Below, piece by piece: positions 54,350-62,915 of a stretch of DNA of 64,000 nt. The stretch is from assembly GCF_008329435.1 (NCBI RefSeq), contig NZ_NPKN01000003.1, positions 186,001 through 250,000 on the forward strand, written 5' to 3'. The position numbers and the translations under genes were made by a program. Each line of letters begins with the position of its first letter. Position 1 is the stretch's first letter. A model generated the notes under the pieces. It saw only the letters and a program-made list of their open reading frames with translations, did not search any database and had not been told where the DNA came from. The DNA is from Rhodanobacter sp. T12-5. GTDB taxonomy: Bacteria > Pseudomonadota > Gammaproteobacteria > Xanthomonadales > Rhodanobacteraceae.

Positions 54350-55303
54350 ATGATGAGACTTTCCAGGGATGTCGCCGGCCCCTGCCTGGCGCCGCGCGGC
54401 AGCGTGATCGCGGTCGGCGCGTTCGATGGCTTGCATCGCGGACATCAGGCGCTGCTGACGCAGGTGCGCGAGCGTGCGCAGGCACTGGGTTGCAGCGCGG
54501 TGGTGGTGAGCTTCGAGCCGCTGCCACGCGCGTTCTTTTCCGCCGAGCCGGTGCCGCGCCTGTCCGGCGTGCGCGAGAAGCTGCGCGGTTTCGCCGCCGC
54601 CGGCATGGAACACACCCTGCTGTTGCGCTTCAACCATGCGCTGACCGCGATGTCGGCCGAGGATTTCGTGCGTCAGGTACTGGTCGATCGCTTGGCCGCA
54701 CGCGAGGTGTGGGTGGGCGGAGATTTCCGTTTCGGCCACAAGCGCAGCGGTGACGTGGCGCTGCTCGAACGGATGGGCGTCGAGCTCGGCTTCAGCGCCT
54801 GCACCATGCCGGTCGTGCAACTCGATGGCGCCCGCGTTTCGGCCAGCCGGGTGCGTGCCTTGCTGGCGGCCGGGGCATTCGCCGAGGCCGAGCCGCTGCT
54901 GGGCCGGCCGTTCGTCATCGACGGCAAGGTGGAATATGGCAATCAGCTCGGCCGCACCCTCGGCTATCCCACCGCCAACATCCACCTGCAGCAACGGGTC
55001 AGCCCGATCCAGGGCATCTTCGCGGTCCGCGTGGGGCTGGGCGAGGGCGAATGCAGCTGGCCTGGCGTGGCCAGCCTCGGCGTGCGCCCGACCGTGAACG
55101 AGGTCGCCGAGCCGCTGCTGGAAGTGCACCTGTTCGACTTCGATGGCGATCTGTACGGCCAGCGCATGGCCGTGGAGTTCGTCGCCAAGCTGCGCGACGA
55201 GCAGAAGTTCGACGGGCTGGAGCCGCTCAAGGCGCAGATGGCGCTGGACTCGCGTCGGGCGCGCGAGCTGCTGGGCATGAACCCGCGGCTGGTCGAGGCG
55301 TGA
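54350..55303 (+). CDS. ribF: Bifunctional riboflavin kinase/FAD synthetase
   Basis: Makes FMN and FAD from riboflavin. 317 residues. FAD synthetase half: SVIAVGAFDGLHRGHQALL, FSFEPLP-like VVSFEPLPRAFF, VGGDFRFGHKRSGD. Riboflavin kinase half: LGRTLGYPTANI, GIFAVRVGLGEG, ASLGVRPTVNE. Two adjacent ATGs (54350, 54353). Head of the usual ribF-ileS-lspA-ispH string. Confidence 0.95.
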   Translation: MMRLSRDVAGPCLAPRGSVIAVGAFDGLHRGHQALLTQVRERAQALGCSAVVVSFEPLPRAFFSAEPVPRLSGVREKLRGFAAAGMEHTLLLRFNHALTAMSAEDFVRQVLVDRLAAREVWVGGDFRFGHKRSGDVALLERMGVELGFSACTMPVVQLDGARVSASRVRALLAAGAFAEAEPLLGRPFVIDGKVEYGNQLGRTLGYPTANIHLQQRVSPIQGIFAVRVGLGEGECSWPGVASLGVRPTVNEVAEPLLEVHLFDFDGDLYGQRMAVEFVAKLRDEQKFDGLEPLKAQMALDSRRARELLGMNPRLVEA

Positions 55304-55400
55304 AGACGCGGGCATTACGGCACGGGTCGAAATCGACTAACTTTCCCTTCTTTGCCCGCCATCTGGCGGGCGGCAACACCTCAGTGACGGCATCCACGCA

Positions 55401-58262
55401 ATGACCCACGATTACAAAAACACGATCAACCTGCCGCAGACAGACTTCCCGATGCGCGGCGACTTGCCCAAGCGCGAGCCGGGCTGGCTGGCCGAGTGGG
55501 AGCATGCCGGGCGCTACGCGCAGATCCAGCAGAAGACCGCCGGTCGCGACAACGTGTTCGTGCTGCATGACGGCCCGCCGTACGCGAACGGTGCGATCCA
55601 TATCGGTCATGCGGTCAACAAGATCCTCAAGGACATGGTGGTCAAGTCCAAGCTGCTGGCCGGCTACCGCGCGCCGTACGTGCCGGGCTGGGATTGCCAT
55701 GGCTTGCCGATCGAGATCGCGGTGGAGAAGAAATTCGGCAAGCCGGGCGACAAGCTCGACGCCGCCCAGTTCCGCCAGAAATGCCGCGAGTACGCCGCCG
55801 AGCAGGTCGATGCCCAGCGCACCGGCTTCAAGCGGCTGGGCGTGCTCGGCGACTGGGATCATCCGTACCGCACGATGGATTTCAAATACGAGGCCGACAT
55901 GCTGCGCGCACTGGCGCGCATCGTCTCCAACGGCCACGTGGTGCGCGGCGCCAAGCCGGTGTACTGGTGCTTCGATTGCGCCTCGGCGCTGGCCGAAGCC
56001 GAAATCGAATACGGCGACAAGGTGTCGCCCGCGGTCGACGTGGCCTACGACGCGGTCGATGCGAGCGCGCTGGCCGCGAAGTTCGGCGTGGATGCAGGCG
56101 ACGCCATCGTCGCCATCCCGATCTGGACCACCACGCCGTGGACTCTGCCGGAAAGCCAGGCCGTGTCGCTCGGCGCCGATCTCGAATACGCGTTGATCGA
56201 AGGCCCGGCGCGCGACGGCAGGCGCGTGCTGCTGGTCGTCGCCAGCGCGCTGGTCGACAAGGTGGCGCAGCGCTACGGCCTGGAGCAGGCGATGCTGCTG
56301 GGGCACGTCGAAGGCAGGGCGCTGGAAGGCCTGAAGTTGCGCCACCCGTTCTACCCGCGCGAAGTCCCGGTGATCCTCGGCGGGCACGTCAGCGCCGAAG
56401 ACGGCACCGGCGCCGTGCATACCTCGCCTGACCACGGCGTCGAGGATTTCGTGGTCGCACGCGAGTACGGCATCGACCTGCTCAACTACATCGAGTCGCG
56501 CGGCACCTACCGTGCCGACACGCCAACTGCCCATGGTCTCGAACTGGCCGGCATGCACATCTGGAAAGCCAACGACGCCATCGTCGACCTGCTGCGCCAG
56601 CGCGGCGTGCTGCTGGCATTCGCGAAGATCGAGCACAGCTACCCGAACTGCTGGCGCCACAAGACACCGGTGATCTATCGCACCACGCCGCAGTGGTTCG
56701 TCTCGATGGAACAGGCGCAGCTGCGCGAGACCGCGCTGACCTCGATCAAGAACGTGCGCTGGGTGCCGGGCTGGGGCGAGGAACGCATCGCCGGCATGGT
56801 CGCCGGGCGTCCGGACTGGTGCATCTCGCGCCAGCGCACCTGGGGCGTGCCGATCGCGTTGTTCGTGCACAAGGCCACGCAGGAGCCGCATCCGGATTCC
56901 GTCGCGCTGCTGGAGCAGGTCGCGCAGAAGGTGGAGCAGGGCGGCATCGACGCGTGGTTCACGCTGGATGCGGCCGAGTTGCTCGGTGGCCAGGCGAACG
57001 ACTACGAAAAAGTCACCGACGTGCTGGACGTCTGGTTCGATTCAGGCGTCACGCATTTCGCGGTGATCGGCCAGCGGCCGGAACTGCAGCAGGGTACGGC
57101 GGGGCACTACAAGGTGATGTACCTGGAAGGCTCCGACCAGCATCGCGGCTGGTTCCAGTCGTCGTTGCTGACCTCGTCGGCGATTCATGGCCGCGCGCCG
57201 TACAACGAAGTGCTCACTCACGGTTTCGCCGTCGACGCGAACGGTCGCAAGATGTCCAAGTCGCTGGGCAACGTGGTCGCACCGCAGAAGGTGATGGATA
57301 CGCTCGGTGCGGACGTGCTGCGGCTTTGGGTGGCCTCGGCCGACTACCGCAACGAGATGACCGTTTCCGACGAGATCCTCAAGCGTGTCTCCGACACCTA
57401 TCGACGCATCCGCAACACCGCGAAATTCCTGCTCGGCAACCTGGACGGCTTCGATCCGGCCAAACACCTGCTGCCGGTGGAAGACACCCTGTTGCTCGAT
57501 CAATGGGCCGTGCAACAGGCCTGCGACGTGCAGCAGGTGGTGCTGGCTGCGTACGAGCGTTACGACTTCCCCGAAGTGGTGGCGCGCATCCAGAACTTCT
57601 GCACCAACGAACTGGGCGCGCTGTACCTGGACATCACCAAGGACCGGCTCTACACCATGCCGACCGACAGCCGCGGCCGGCGCAGCGCGCAGAGTGCGAT
57701 GTACCGCATCGCCGAGGCATTGGTGCGCTGGCTGGCCCCGGTGTTGAGCTTCACGGCCGAGGAGATCTGGCAACAGCTGCCGGGCGAGCGCGGCGACAGC
57801 GTGCTGTTCGAGACCTGGTACGACGGCCTCGCCGCCACCCAGAACTCGCCGGAACAGCGCCGCTACTGGACCGACCTGCTGGCGATCCGCGATACCGCCT
57901 CGCGCGTGCTCGAAGGCATGCGCAAGGCCGGTCAGATCGGCGCCGCGCTGGAGGCAAAGCTGGCGATCCACGCCGACGAGGCCACAGTGGCGCGCTACGC
58001 TCCGGCGATCGACGAGCTGCGCTTCTTCTTCATCACCTCCGACGTACGCCTCGACCTGGCCGGTGGCCAGCCGGAAAGCGCGGTGTTGACCGAACTGGAG
58101 GGTGCTGACGTCTGGGTTTCGGCTACCGTCAGCGAGGCGGCCAAATGCATCCGCTGCTGGCACCGCCGCGACGACGTCGGCAGCCATGCCGAACATCCGG
58201 AGCTATGCGGTCGCTGCATCGGCAACATCGAAGGACCGGGCGAGGACCGCCGCTGGTTCTGA
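55401..58262 (+). CDS. ileS: Isoleucyl-tRNA synthetase
   Basis: 953 residues. Class I HIGH motif in [20 protein letters not shown] (about 57-66), editing domain, KMSKSLGN near 616, and a C-terminal zinc finger with CIRCWH and CGRCIGNI. Bacterial (type 1) form by length and presence of the zinc finger. ATG 55401, 97 bases after ribF; lspA follows after 49 bases. Confidence 0.98.
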   Translation: MTHDYKNTINLPQTDFPMRGDLPKREPGWLAEWEHAGRYAQIQQKTAGRDNVFVLHDGPPYANGAIHIGHAVNKILKDMVVKSKLLAGYRAPYVPGWDCHGLPIEIAVEKKFGKPGDKLDAAQFRQKCREYAAEQVDAQRTGFKRLGVLGDWDHPYRTMDFKYEADMLRALARIVSNGHVVRGAKPVYWCFDCASALAEAEIEYGDKVSPAVDVAYDAVDASALAAKFGVDAGDAIVAIPIWTTTPWTLPESQAVSLGADLEYALIEGPARDGRRVLLVVASALVDKVAQRYGLEQAMLLGHVEGRALEGLKLRHPFYPREVPVILGGHVSAEDGTGAVHTSPDHGVEDFVVAREYGIDLLNYIESRGTYRADTPTAHGLELAGMHIWKANDAIVDLLRQRGVLLAFAKIEHSYPNCWRHKTPVIYRTTPQWFVSMEQAQLRETALTSIKNVRWVPGWGEERIAGMVAGRPDWCISRQRTWGVPIALFVHKATQEPHPDSVALLEQVAQKVEQGGIDAWFTLDAAELLGGQANDYEKVTDVLDVWFDSGVTHFAVIGQRPELQQGTAGHYKVMYLEGSDQHRGWFQSSLLTSSAIHGRAPYNEVLTHGFAVDANGRKMSKSLGNVVAPQKVMDTLGADVLRLWVASADYRNEMTVSDEILKRVSDTYRRIRNTAKFLLGNLDGFDPAKHLLPVEDTLLLDQWAVQQACDVQQVVLAAYERYDFPEVVARIQNFCTNELGALYLDITKDRLYTMPTDSRGRRSAQSAMYRIAEALVRWLAPVLSFTAEEIWQQLPGERGDSVLFETWYDGLAATQNSPEQRRYWTDLLAIRDTASRVLEGMRKAGQIGAALEAKLAIHADEATVARYAPAIDELRFFFITSDVRLDLAGGQPESAVLTELEGADVWVSATVSEAAKCIRCWHRRDDVGSHAEHPELCGRCIGNIEGPGEDRRWF

Positions 58263-58311
58263 TTCCGAAGGCGCGCCTTTCCACGCCACCCAACACCAGC
58301 GAGCCACTTCC

Positions 58312-58809
58312 ATGACCAAACCCAACGCAATCATCTGGCTATGGCTCTCCGCCGCCATCATCGCGCTCGACCAGCTCAGCAAATGGTGGGCCGTGAACGC
58401 CCTGCAGCCGATGGGTTTGCCGCATGCGGTGATTCCGGGTTTCCTGAACTGGACGCTGACGTTCAACAAGGGAGCCGCCTTCAGCTTCCTGTCCGACGGC
58501 GGCGGTTGGCAGCGTTGGTTTTTCGTGGTGCTGGCGCTGGCGATCAGCGCCGTGCTGGTGGTGTGGATGGCGCGCACGCCGCGCCGCGATTGGCGCACCG
58601 GCCTGCCGCTGGCGCTGATCATCGGGGGCGCGCTCGGCAATCTGATCGATCGCCTGCACGCCTCCCAGGTCACCGATTTCATCCAGGTGTACTTCCGCCA
58701 GTGGAGCTACCCGGTATTCAATATCGCCGATTGCGGCATCACCGTCGGTGCCGTGCTGCTGATCGCGTTCGGCTTGTTCGCCGGCAAGCCTGCCGACAGC
58801 GTGCGATAA
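58312..58809 (+). CDS. lspA: Lipoprotein signal peptidase
   Basis: Aspartic protease that cleaves prolipoprotein signal peptides in the inner membrane. 165 residues, four helices. Catalytic aspartates in GGALGNLIDRL and VFNIADCGI; FNKGAAFSFL is the third conserved box. ATG 58312 fits the family; an upstream open frame inside ileS is a shadow. Confidence 0.96.
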   Translation: MTKPNAIIWLWLSAAIIALDQLSKWWAVNALQPMGLPHAVIPGFLNWTLTFNKGAAFSFLSDGGGWQRWFFVVLALAISAVLVVWMARTPRRDWRTGLPLALIIGGALGNLIDRLHASQVTDFIQVYFRQWSYPVFNIADCGITVGAVLLIAFGLFAGKPADSVR

Positions 58810-58820
58810 TCGTAACCTTC

Positions 58821-58888
58821 GTAGGAGCCCGCTTGCGGGCGATGTTCTCGCTAACGTGGTGACGCATCGCCCGCGAGCGGGCTCCTAC
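58821..58888. repeat. Family C REP pair, copy 2
   Basis: GTAGGAGCCCGCTTGCGGGC GATG (58821-58844) and its complement (58865-58888) around a 20-base spacer; fills the lspA-ispH gap. Confidence 0.9.
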
Positions 58889-58910
58889 AGAGTTCTGAAT
58901 CGAGGTCAGC

Positions 58911-59873
58911 TTGGACATCCTGCTCGCCAACCCCCGCGGCTTCTGCGCCGGTGTCGACCGCGCCATCGCCATCGTCGAGCGTGCGCTGGAATCGTGGGGT
59001 GCGCCGATCTACGTGCGGCACGAAGTCGTGCACAACCGTTACGTGGTCGACAAGCTGCGCGCAGACGGTGCGATCTTCGTCGAGGAGCTGCACGAAGTGC
59101 CTGACGGCGCCACCGTGATCTTCAGCGCGCATGGCGTCTCGCAGGCGGTGCGCGAGGAAGCCGAGCAGCGTCATCTCAAGGTGTTCGATGCCACCTGTCC
59201 ACTGGTCACCAAGGTGCACATGGAGGTGGCTCGACTGGGCCGCATCGGTCGCAGTGTCGTGCTGATCGGCCACGCCGGCCACCCGGAGGTCGAAGGCACC
59301 ATGGGCCAGTGGAACCCGGCCAACACGGGCGAGATCCTGCTGGTCGAATCGCTGGAAAACGTCGCCACGTTGGCGCCTAGATTTCCGCACGAACTGTCCT
59401 ACGTCACCCAGACCACGCTGTCGGTGGACGACACCAAGGCGATCATCGAAGCGCTGCGCGCGAAATTCCCCGACATCGAAGGCCCGCGCAAGGACGACAT
59501 CTGCTATGCCACGCAGAACCGCCAGGATGCCGTGCGCCGGCTCGCTGACGCGGTCGACCTGATGCTGGTGGTCGGCTCGATCAACAGCTCCAATTCCAAT
59601 CGCCTGCGCGAGCTGGCCGAGAAGCAGGGGGTCCGCTCGTTCCTGATCGACGGTGCCGAGCATATCGAGCGCAGCTGGCTGGATGGCGTGACACGCATCG
59701 GCCTCACCGCCGGCGCCTCGGCCCCGGAGAAGCTCGTGCGCGACGTGATCGCCCGTCTGCAGTCGTGGGGCGCGGGTGAAGTGCGCGAACTCGATGGCGA
59801 ACCGGAGAACATCACCTTTGCCCTGCCCAAGGAGCTGCGCGTCGTCGGTGGCAACAGCTCCGCCAGCCTTTGA
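58911..59873 (+). CDS. ispH: 4-hydroxy-3-methylbut-2-enyl diphosphate reductase
   Basis: Fe-S enzyme giving IPP and DMAPP, last step of the MEP isoprenoid pathway. 320 residues. Starts with TTG at 58911 (GAGG six bases upstream), giving (M)[17 protein letters not shown], the exact family N-terminus. Cluster ligands: Cys12 (GFCAG), [10 protein letters not shown] near 96 and [11 protein letters not shown] near 197. Confidence 0.96.
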   Translation: MDILLANPRGFCAGVDRAIAIVERALESWGAPIYVRHEVVHNRYVVDKLRADGAIFVEELHEVPDGATVIFSAHGVSQAVREEAEQRHLKVFDATCPLVTKVHMEVARLGRIGRSVVLIGHAGHPEVEGTMGQWNPANTGEILLVESLENVATLAPRFPHELSYVTQTTLSVDDTKAIIEALRAKFPDIEGPRKDDICYATQNRQDAVRRLADAVDLMLVVGSINSSNSNRLRELAEKQGVRSFLIDGAEHIERSWLDGVTRIGLTAGASAPEKLVRDVIARLQSWGAGEVRELDGEPENITFALPKELRVVGGNSSASL

Positions 59874-59899
59874 TCAGCCGGGCGCATCCCCGTCCGCGC

Positions 59900-59928
59900 T
59901 TGCGCCACAACGCCCCGCACCGTAAAAT
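59900..59928 (+). promoter_or_regulatory. Promoter of the tRNA-Thr gene
   Basis: TTGCGC (59900-59905), 17 bases, TAAAAT (59923-59928). Start predicted near 59935, six bases before the tRNA. Confidence 0.6.
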
Positions 59929-59940
59929 CTGCGGCTCTTT

Positions 59941-60016
59941 GCCGGAATAGCTCAGTTGGTAGAGCGGCGCATTCGTAATGCGTAGGTCGTAGGTTCGATT
60001 CCTATTTCCGGCACCA
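59941..60016 (+). tRNA. tRNA-Thr (anticodon CGT), CCA encoded
   Basis: 76 bases. Acceptor arms GCCGGAA/TTCCGGC, D arm AGCTCAGTTGGTAGAGC, anticodon stem GCGCA/TGCGT with loop TTCGTAA, T arm with GGTTCGATTCC, discriminator A and CCA in the DNA. Reads ACG codons. Confidence 0.97.
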
Positions 60017-60022
60017 GAACTT

Positions 60023-60054
60023 CAAAGGCCCGCCAACGCGGGCCTTTGTCTTTT
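60023..60054 (+). terminator. Terminator after tRNA-Thr
   Basis: CAAAGGCCCGC/GCGGGCCTTTG with CAAC loop, then TCTTTT. Confidence 0.9.
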
Positions 60055-60146
60055 GCGGCAGGCGCGGGACGCGCTTGCTTCCCGCCAGCTCGCCCCTGAC
60101 ATGCTCGCCGAGTGTGACGAAGCTCACCTTGCGACGGGTACCGTCA

Positions 60147-60176
60147 GCCGTTTGTCGGCCAAATCCTACCGTTTGT
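60147..60176 (+). promoter_or_regulatory. Paired LytTR/AlgR-like sites upstream of pilV
   Basis: GCCGTTTGT (60147-60155) and ACCGTTTGT (60168-60176) are direct repeats with a 21-base period; the identical core extends over 12 bases (CCGTTTGTCGGC). The pattern fits the LytTR-domain consensus of two 9-base repeats separated by 12, and differs from the AlgR core CCGTTCGTC at one base. A TACAGT -10-like box follows at 60210-60215. Confidence 0.55.
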
Positions 60177-60242
60177 CGGCTGAGGGCTGGCGGCACGGGC
60201 GCCGCCCGGTACAGTGCGATCAGGGGTATCAGGGAGAATTCC

Positions 60243-60836
60243 ATGCAAGTCTTGTCGCGTCAGCGGGGCATCTCGTTGATCGAAGTGATGATGTCCGTGC
60301 TGATCTTCAGCATTGGCCTGATCGGTCTGGCTGGCCTCATGGTCATGTCCACGCGTTCCAATCATTCCGCTTATCTGCGGACTCAGGCGACGTTTCTGGC
60401 CAACAACATGGTCGACCGCATGCGCGCCAACCCCGTGGGCGTGTGGAATGGCAATTACGACTCCACCAGCTATCCGGTGAGCGCCAGCACGGCGGCCAAT
60501 GCGAATTGCAGCGCCGGGTGTACTCCGGACGCGGTGGCCGCGGCGGATCAGCGCAATTGGAGCAGCCAGCTCCGGACCTTCCTCCCGGGAGTGAGTGCGT
60601 CGATCGCCTGCGACGCATCCAATGCAGGCTTTACTCCGGGTGGTTGGACGCTCGGCTCCGTACCGCCCAGCGGCAGCACGGCACCGGCGATCCCGGCCGA
60701 TCCCGGGCAGGTCGGGATGCGTCCTCCGTATGGTGGCACCTGCAAGATGCTGGTTCGCTGGAGTGAGCAGGGCGCCGGTGACGAGGACCATCGCACTGCC
60801 ACCACACAAACATTTGCCTGGGAGTTCCAACCGTGA
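60243..60836 (+). CDS. pilV: Type IV pilus minor pilin PilV
   Basis: 197 residues. Prepilin peptidase site QRG|ISLIEVMMSVLIFSIGLI with Glu at +5 and a hydrophobic helix. The region after the helix (LANNMVDRMRANPVG) is typical of PilV. AGGGAG lies six bases before the ATG; the open frame upstream is intergenic. First gene of the pilus-tip cluster; no fimT/fimU gene precedes it, only tRNA-Thr. Its stop overlaps the pilW start. Confidence 0.92.
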   Translation: MQVLSRQRGISLIEVMMSVLIFSIGLIGLAGLMVMSTRSNHSAYLRTQATFLANNMVDRMRANPVGVWNGNYDSTSYPVSASTAANANCSAGCTPDAVAAADQRNWSSQLRTFLPGVSASIACDASNAGFTPGGWTLGSVPPSGSTAPAIPADPGQVGMRPPYGGTCKMLVRWSEQGAGDEDHRTATTQTFAWEFQP

Positions 60837-62173
60837 AGGTACCCGTAATGGCGCGCCACTCTCCGCTTGGCCAGCGCGGCCTCACCCTGATCGAGCTCAT
60901 GGTGGCCATGGTGCTCGGTTTGCTGGTAGCCGCCGGCATCATCACGGTATTTGCATCGACGAACAGCAGCAGCAAAGCACAAAACCAGATGGCGCGGCTG
61001 CAGGAGGAGGGACGCTTTGCGATCACGCGCATCAGTGACGACCTGCGCATGGCCAATGGCCAGTACTGCACCAATAGTGGTGGCGTGGCCAGACCGGCGG
61101 CTGCCTCCCAGGTATTTCTGGACGGACTGCGGTCTCCCAAGGTGTACGCCAAGGCCATTACCGGCGCGATGTCCGACGTAACCACTCCGGTGACCACCGT
61201 CCTGTACCCATTGACCAGCGCGCCGTATTCATTTCCGTCGTTCCTTTCCATGCGCGGCTACGATTGCAGCCTGACGACGTGCCTGCCGGTTGACCCGAGT
61301 ACTACGGTCACCGATATCCCGGCCATGGGCACGGACGTCGGTGATCGCGTAGAAGGTGCCGACGTGGTCACGGTGCGCTACGTCAATTCATCACGCGGCT
61401 GGACAGTCGTCGGCGGTACCGGTACGTCGATTGCCACAGGCGCGACGGTAGGCAGCCCCATCTCCAGCATTACGCTGGTGCCGGATACCAGCATCGGTGA
61501 ACCGCCAGTTACAGATTTCACGGGCGACATGGCCATGCTGGCTGACTGCTCCAACGCGCAGATATTCGCCGTCACCAAATCGGGTGGCGTGCTCACGCCC
61601 GATACCGCAAACAACCTCGCGGCGCCGGTGCCGCAGCAACCGCTGTCAGCGCCCAAAGTGTTCGATTTCAGCCGGGACTACCAGACCGTCACTTACTACC
61701 TGAAGCTCGTCGATGACGGCAACGGCCAGAAAACCGGCGCCCTGGTGCGTCGGCTCAATGGCGGTACGACCAATCCCGGTGGCTCGGAGGACGAGTTGGT
61801 TCGCGGGGTCGAGCGGCTGGATTTCCGCTACGGGGTGGAAGACAAAGACGGCAAGATCCGCTTTCTTTCCGCCAAGGATGTCGATGCCGCCACCGGCATC
61901 AGCTGCCCGCCTGGCGAGCCCGACCCGATCACCACCAATGGATGTCTGTGGCGAGCAATCAGCAGCATTGAGGTCAGCCTGGTGATCGATGGGCAGATTC
62001 CGCTGCATACGCTTACCGCGAACGATCTCGTTTACAGCTACGGCATTGATGGCAACAGCACTCCGGTGGCGCCATCGGCGCACGCCATCAAGCCGACCGA
62101 TCAGGGTTTTGTCGATCCGATGCTTCGTCGCGAGTTCACCGCACTGGTCTCCGTGCGCAATTTCAACCCGTGA
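60833..62173 (+). CDS. pilW: Type IV pilus minor pilin PilW
   Basis: 446 residues. GQRG|LTLIELMVAMVLGLLVAAGI is the class III signal, with Glu +5, followed by QMARLQEEGRFAITRISDDL, a PilW hallmark. The long C-terminal domain contains VTVRYVNSSRGWTV and LDFRYGVEDKDGKIRF. GTG 60833 overlaps the pilV stop; ATG 60848 is an equally possible start. Part of the minor-pilin complex that primes pilus assembly with PilY1. Confidence 0.92.
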   Translation: MKVPVMARHSPLGQRGLTLIELMVAMVLGLLVAAGIITVFASTNSSSKAQNQMARLQEEGRFAITRISDDLRMANGQYCTNSGGVARPAAASQVFLDGLRSPKVYAKAITGAMSDVTTPVTTVLYPLTSAPYSFPSFLSMRGYDCSLTTCLPVDPSTTVTDIPAMGTDVGDRVEGADVVTVRYVNSSRGWTVVGGTGTSIATGATVGSPISSITLVPDTSIGEPPVTDFTGDMAMLADCSNAQIFAVTKSGGVLTPDTANNLAAPVPQQPLSAPKVFDFSRDYQTVTYYLKLVDDGNGQKTGALVRRLNGGTTNPGGSEDELVRGVERLDFRYGVEDKDGKIRFLSAKDVDAATGISCPPGEPDPITTNGCLWRAISSIEVSLVIDGQIPLHTLTANDLVYSYGIDGNSTPVAPSAHAIKPTDQGFVDPMLRREFTALVSVRNFNP

Positions 62174-62229
62174 TGTCACCGACGCCTCCGACAGACCGTT
62201 CGGTGGCAAATGAGTTCGTGGAGCAAGTC

Positions 62230-62898
62230 ATGTTGATCCCAGGCAAGCAACGTTCGATGTACCAGCCTGTACGTGCACAACGCGGCGCGGTGATGGTCGT
62301 TGCGCTGATCTTTCTGTTGTTGCTCACCATGCTGGCTATCAGTGCATCGGGGCGTTCGCTATTGCAGCAGCGGATGGCTGGTGGTCTGCGCAATGCACAG
62401 CAGGCCGAAATCAGCGCAGAGACAGCACTGCGTGGGGCGGAGTGGTCATTGTGGACCAGCACCAGCAAACTTACTTCTGCGCCATTGCTTTGCGGCAGCG
62501 GAATACTGGCAGGCAATTGCTATATCTACGATCCGAAAAACACGGCCGTTTATGGTCCGTCCGGGATAGTCACCAAGTTTCGGAACAGCGCTACCTGGAT
62601 TGCGACTGGGGCGAAAGCTTATCTGGGTCCCGGCGGCACCGTTGATTACACCACGCCAAGCTCTGGCTACGAGACTTCGAAACTCTCCCACAATCCGGTG
62701 TATCTGATTGAGGACATGGGCGTGGAGTTGCCGCCCGGGGTCAGCGGCGGGTTGCACGAGTCGGGCGTGACCGGGAGCAATCATGGCGGCGCCGGAACCA
62801 CCAGCCGTCATGTCTATCGCATCACCGCCCGTGCCACGGGCGGGGACCAGAACACCATGCGCGTGCTGGAAAGCACGTTTGCCGCCAAGAGCAACTGA
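62230..62898 (+). CDS. pilX: Type IV pilus assembly protein PilX
   Basis: 222 residues. A basic leader ends in AQRG|AVMVVALIFLLLLTMLAI; the +5 residue is not Glu, as is common for PilX. AGQAEI-like AQQAEISAETALRGAEWSLW follows, a PilX_N signature. ATG 62230 has GGAG six bases upstream and gives a 19-residue leader; GTG 62170 overlapping the pilW stop is the alternative. Confidence 0.88.
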   Translation: MLIPGKQRSMYQPVRAQRGAVMVVALIFLLLLTMLAISASGRSLLQQRMAGGLRNAQQAEISAETALRGAEWSLWTSTSKLTSAPLLCGSGILAGNCYIYDPKNTAVYGPSGIVTKFRNSATWIATGAKAYLGPGGTVDYTTPSSGYETSKLSHNPVYLIEDMGVELPPGVSGGLHESGVTGSNHGGAGTTSRHVYRITARATGGDQNTMRVLESTFAAKSN

Positions 62899-62915
62899 GT
62901 CGGAGCATTCGCGCC

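Noticed and set aside
59941..60016. tRNA-Thr as an integration site for the pil genes
   Set aside because: No partial tRNA duplicate was seen downstream, and pil genes are core genes with native composition.
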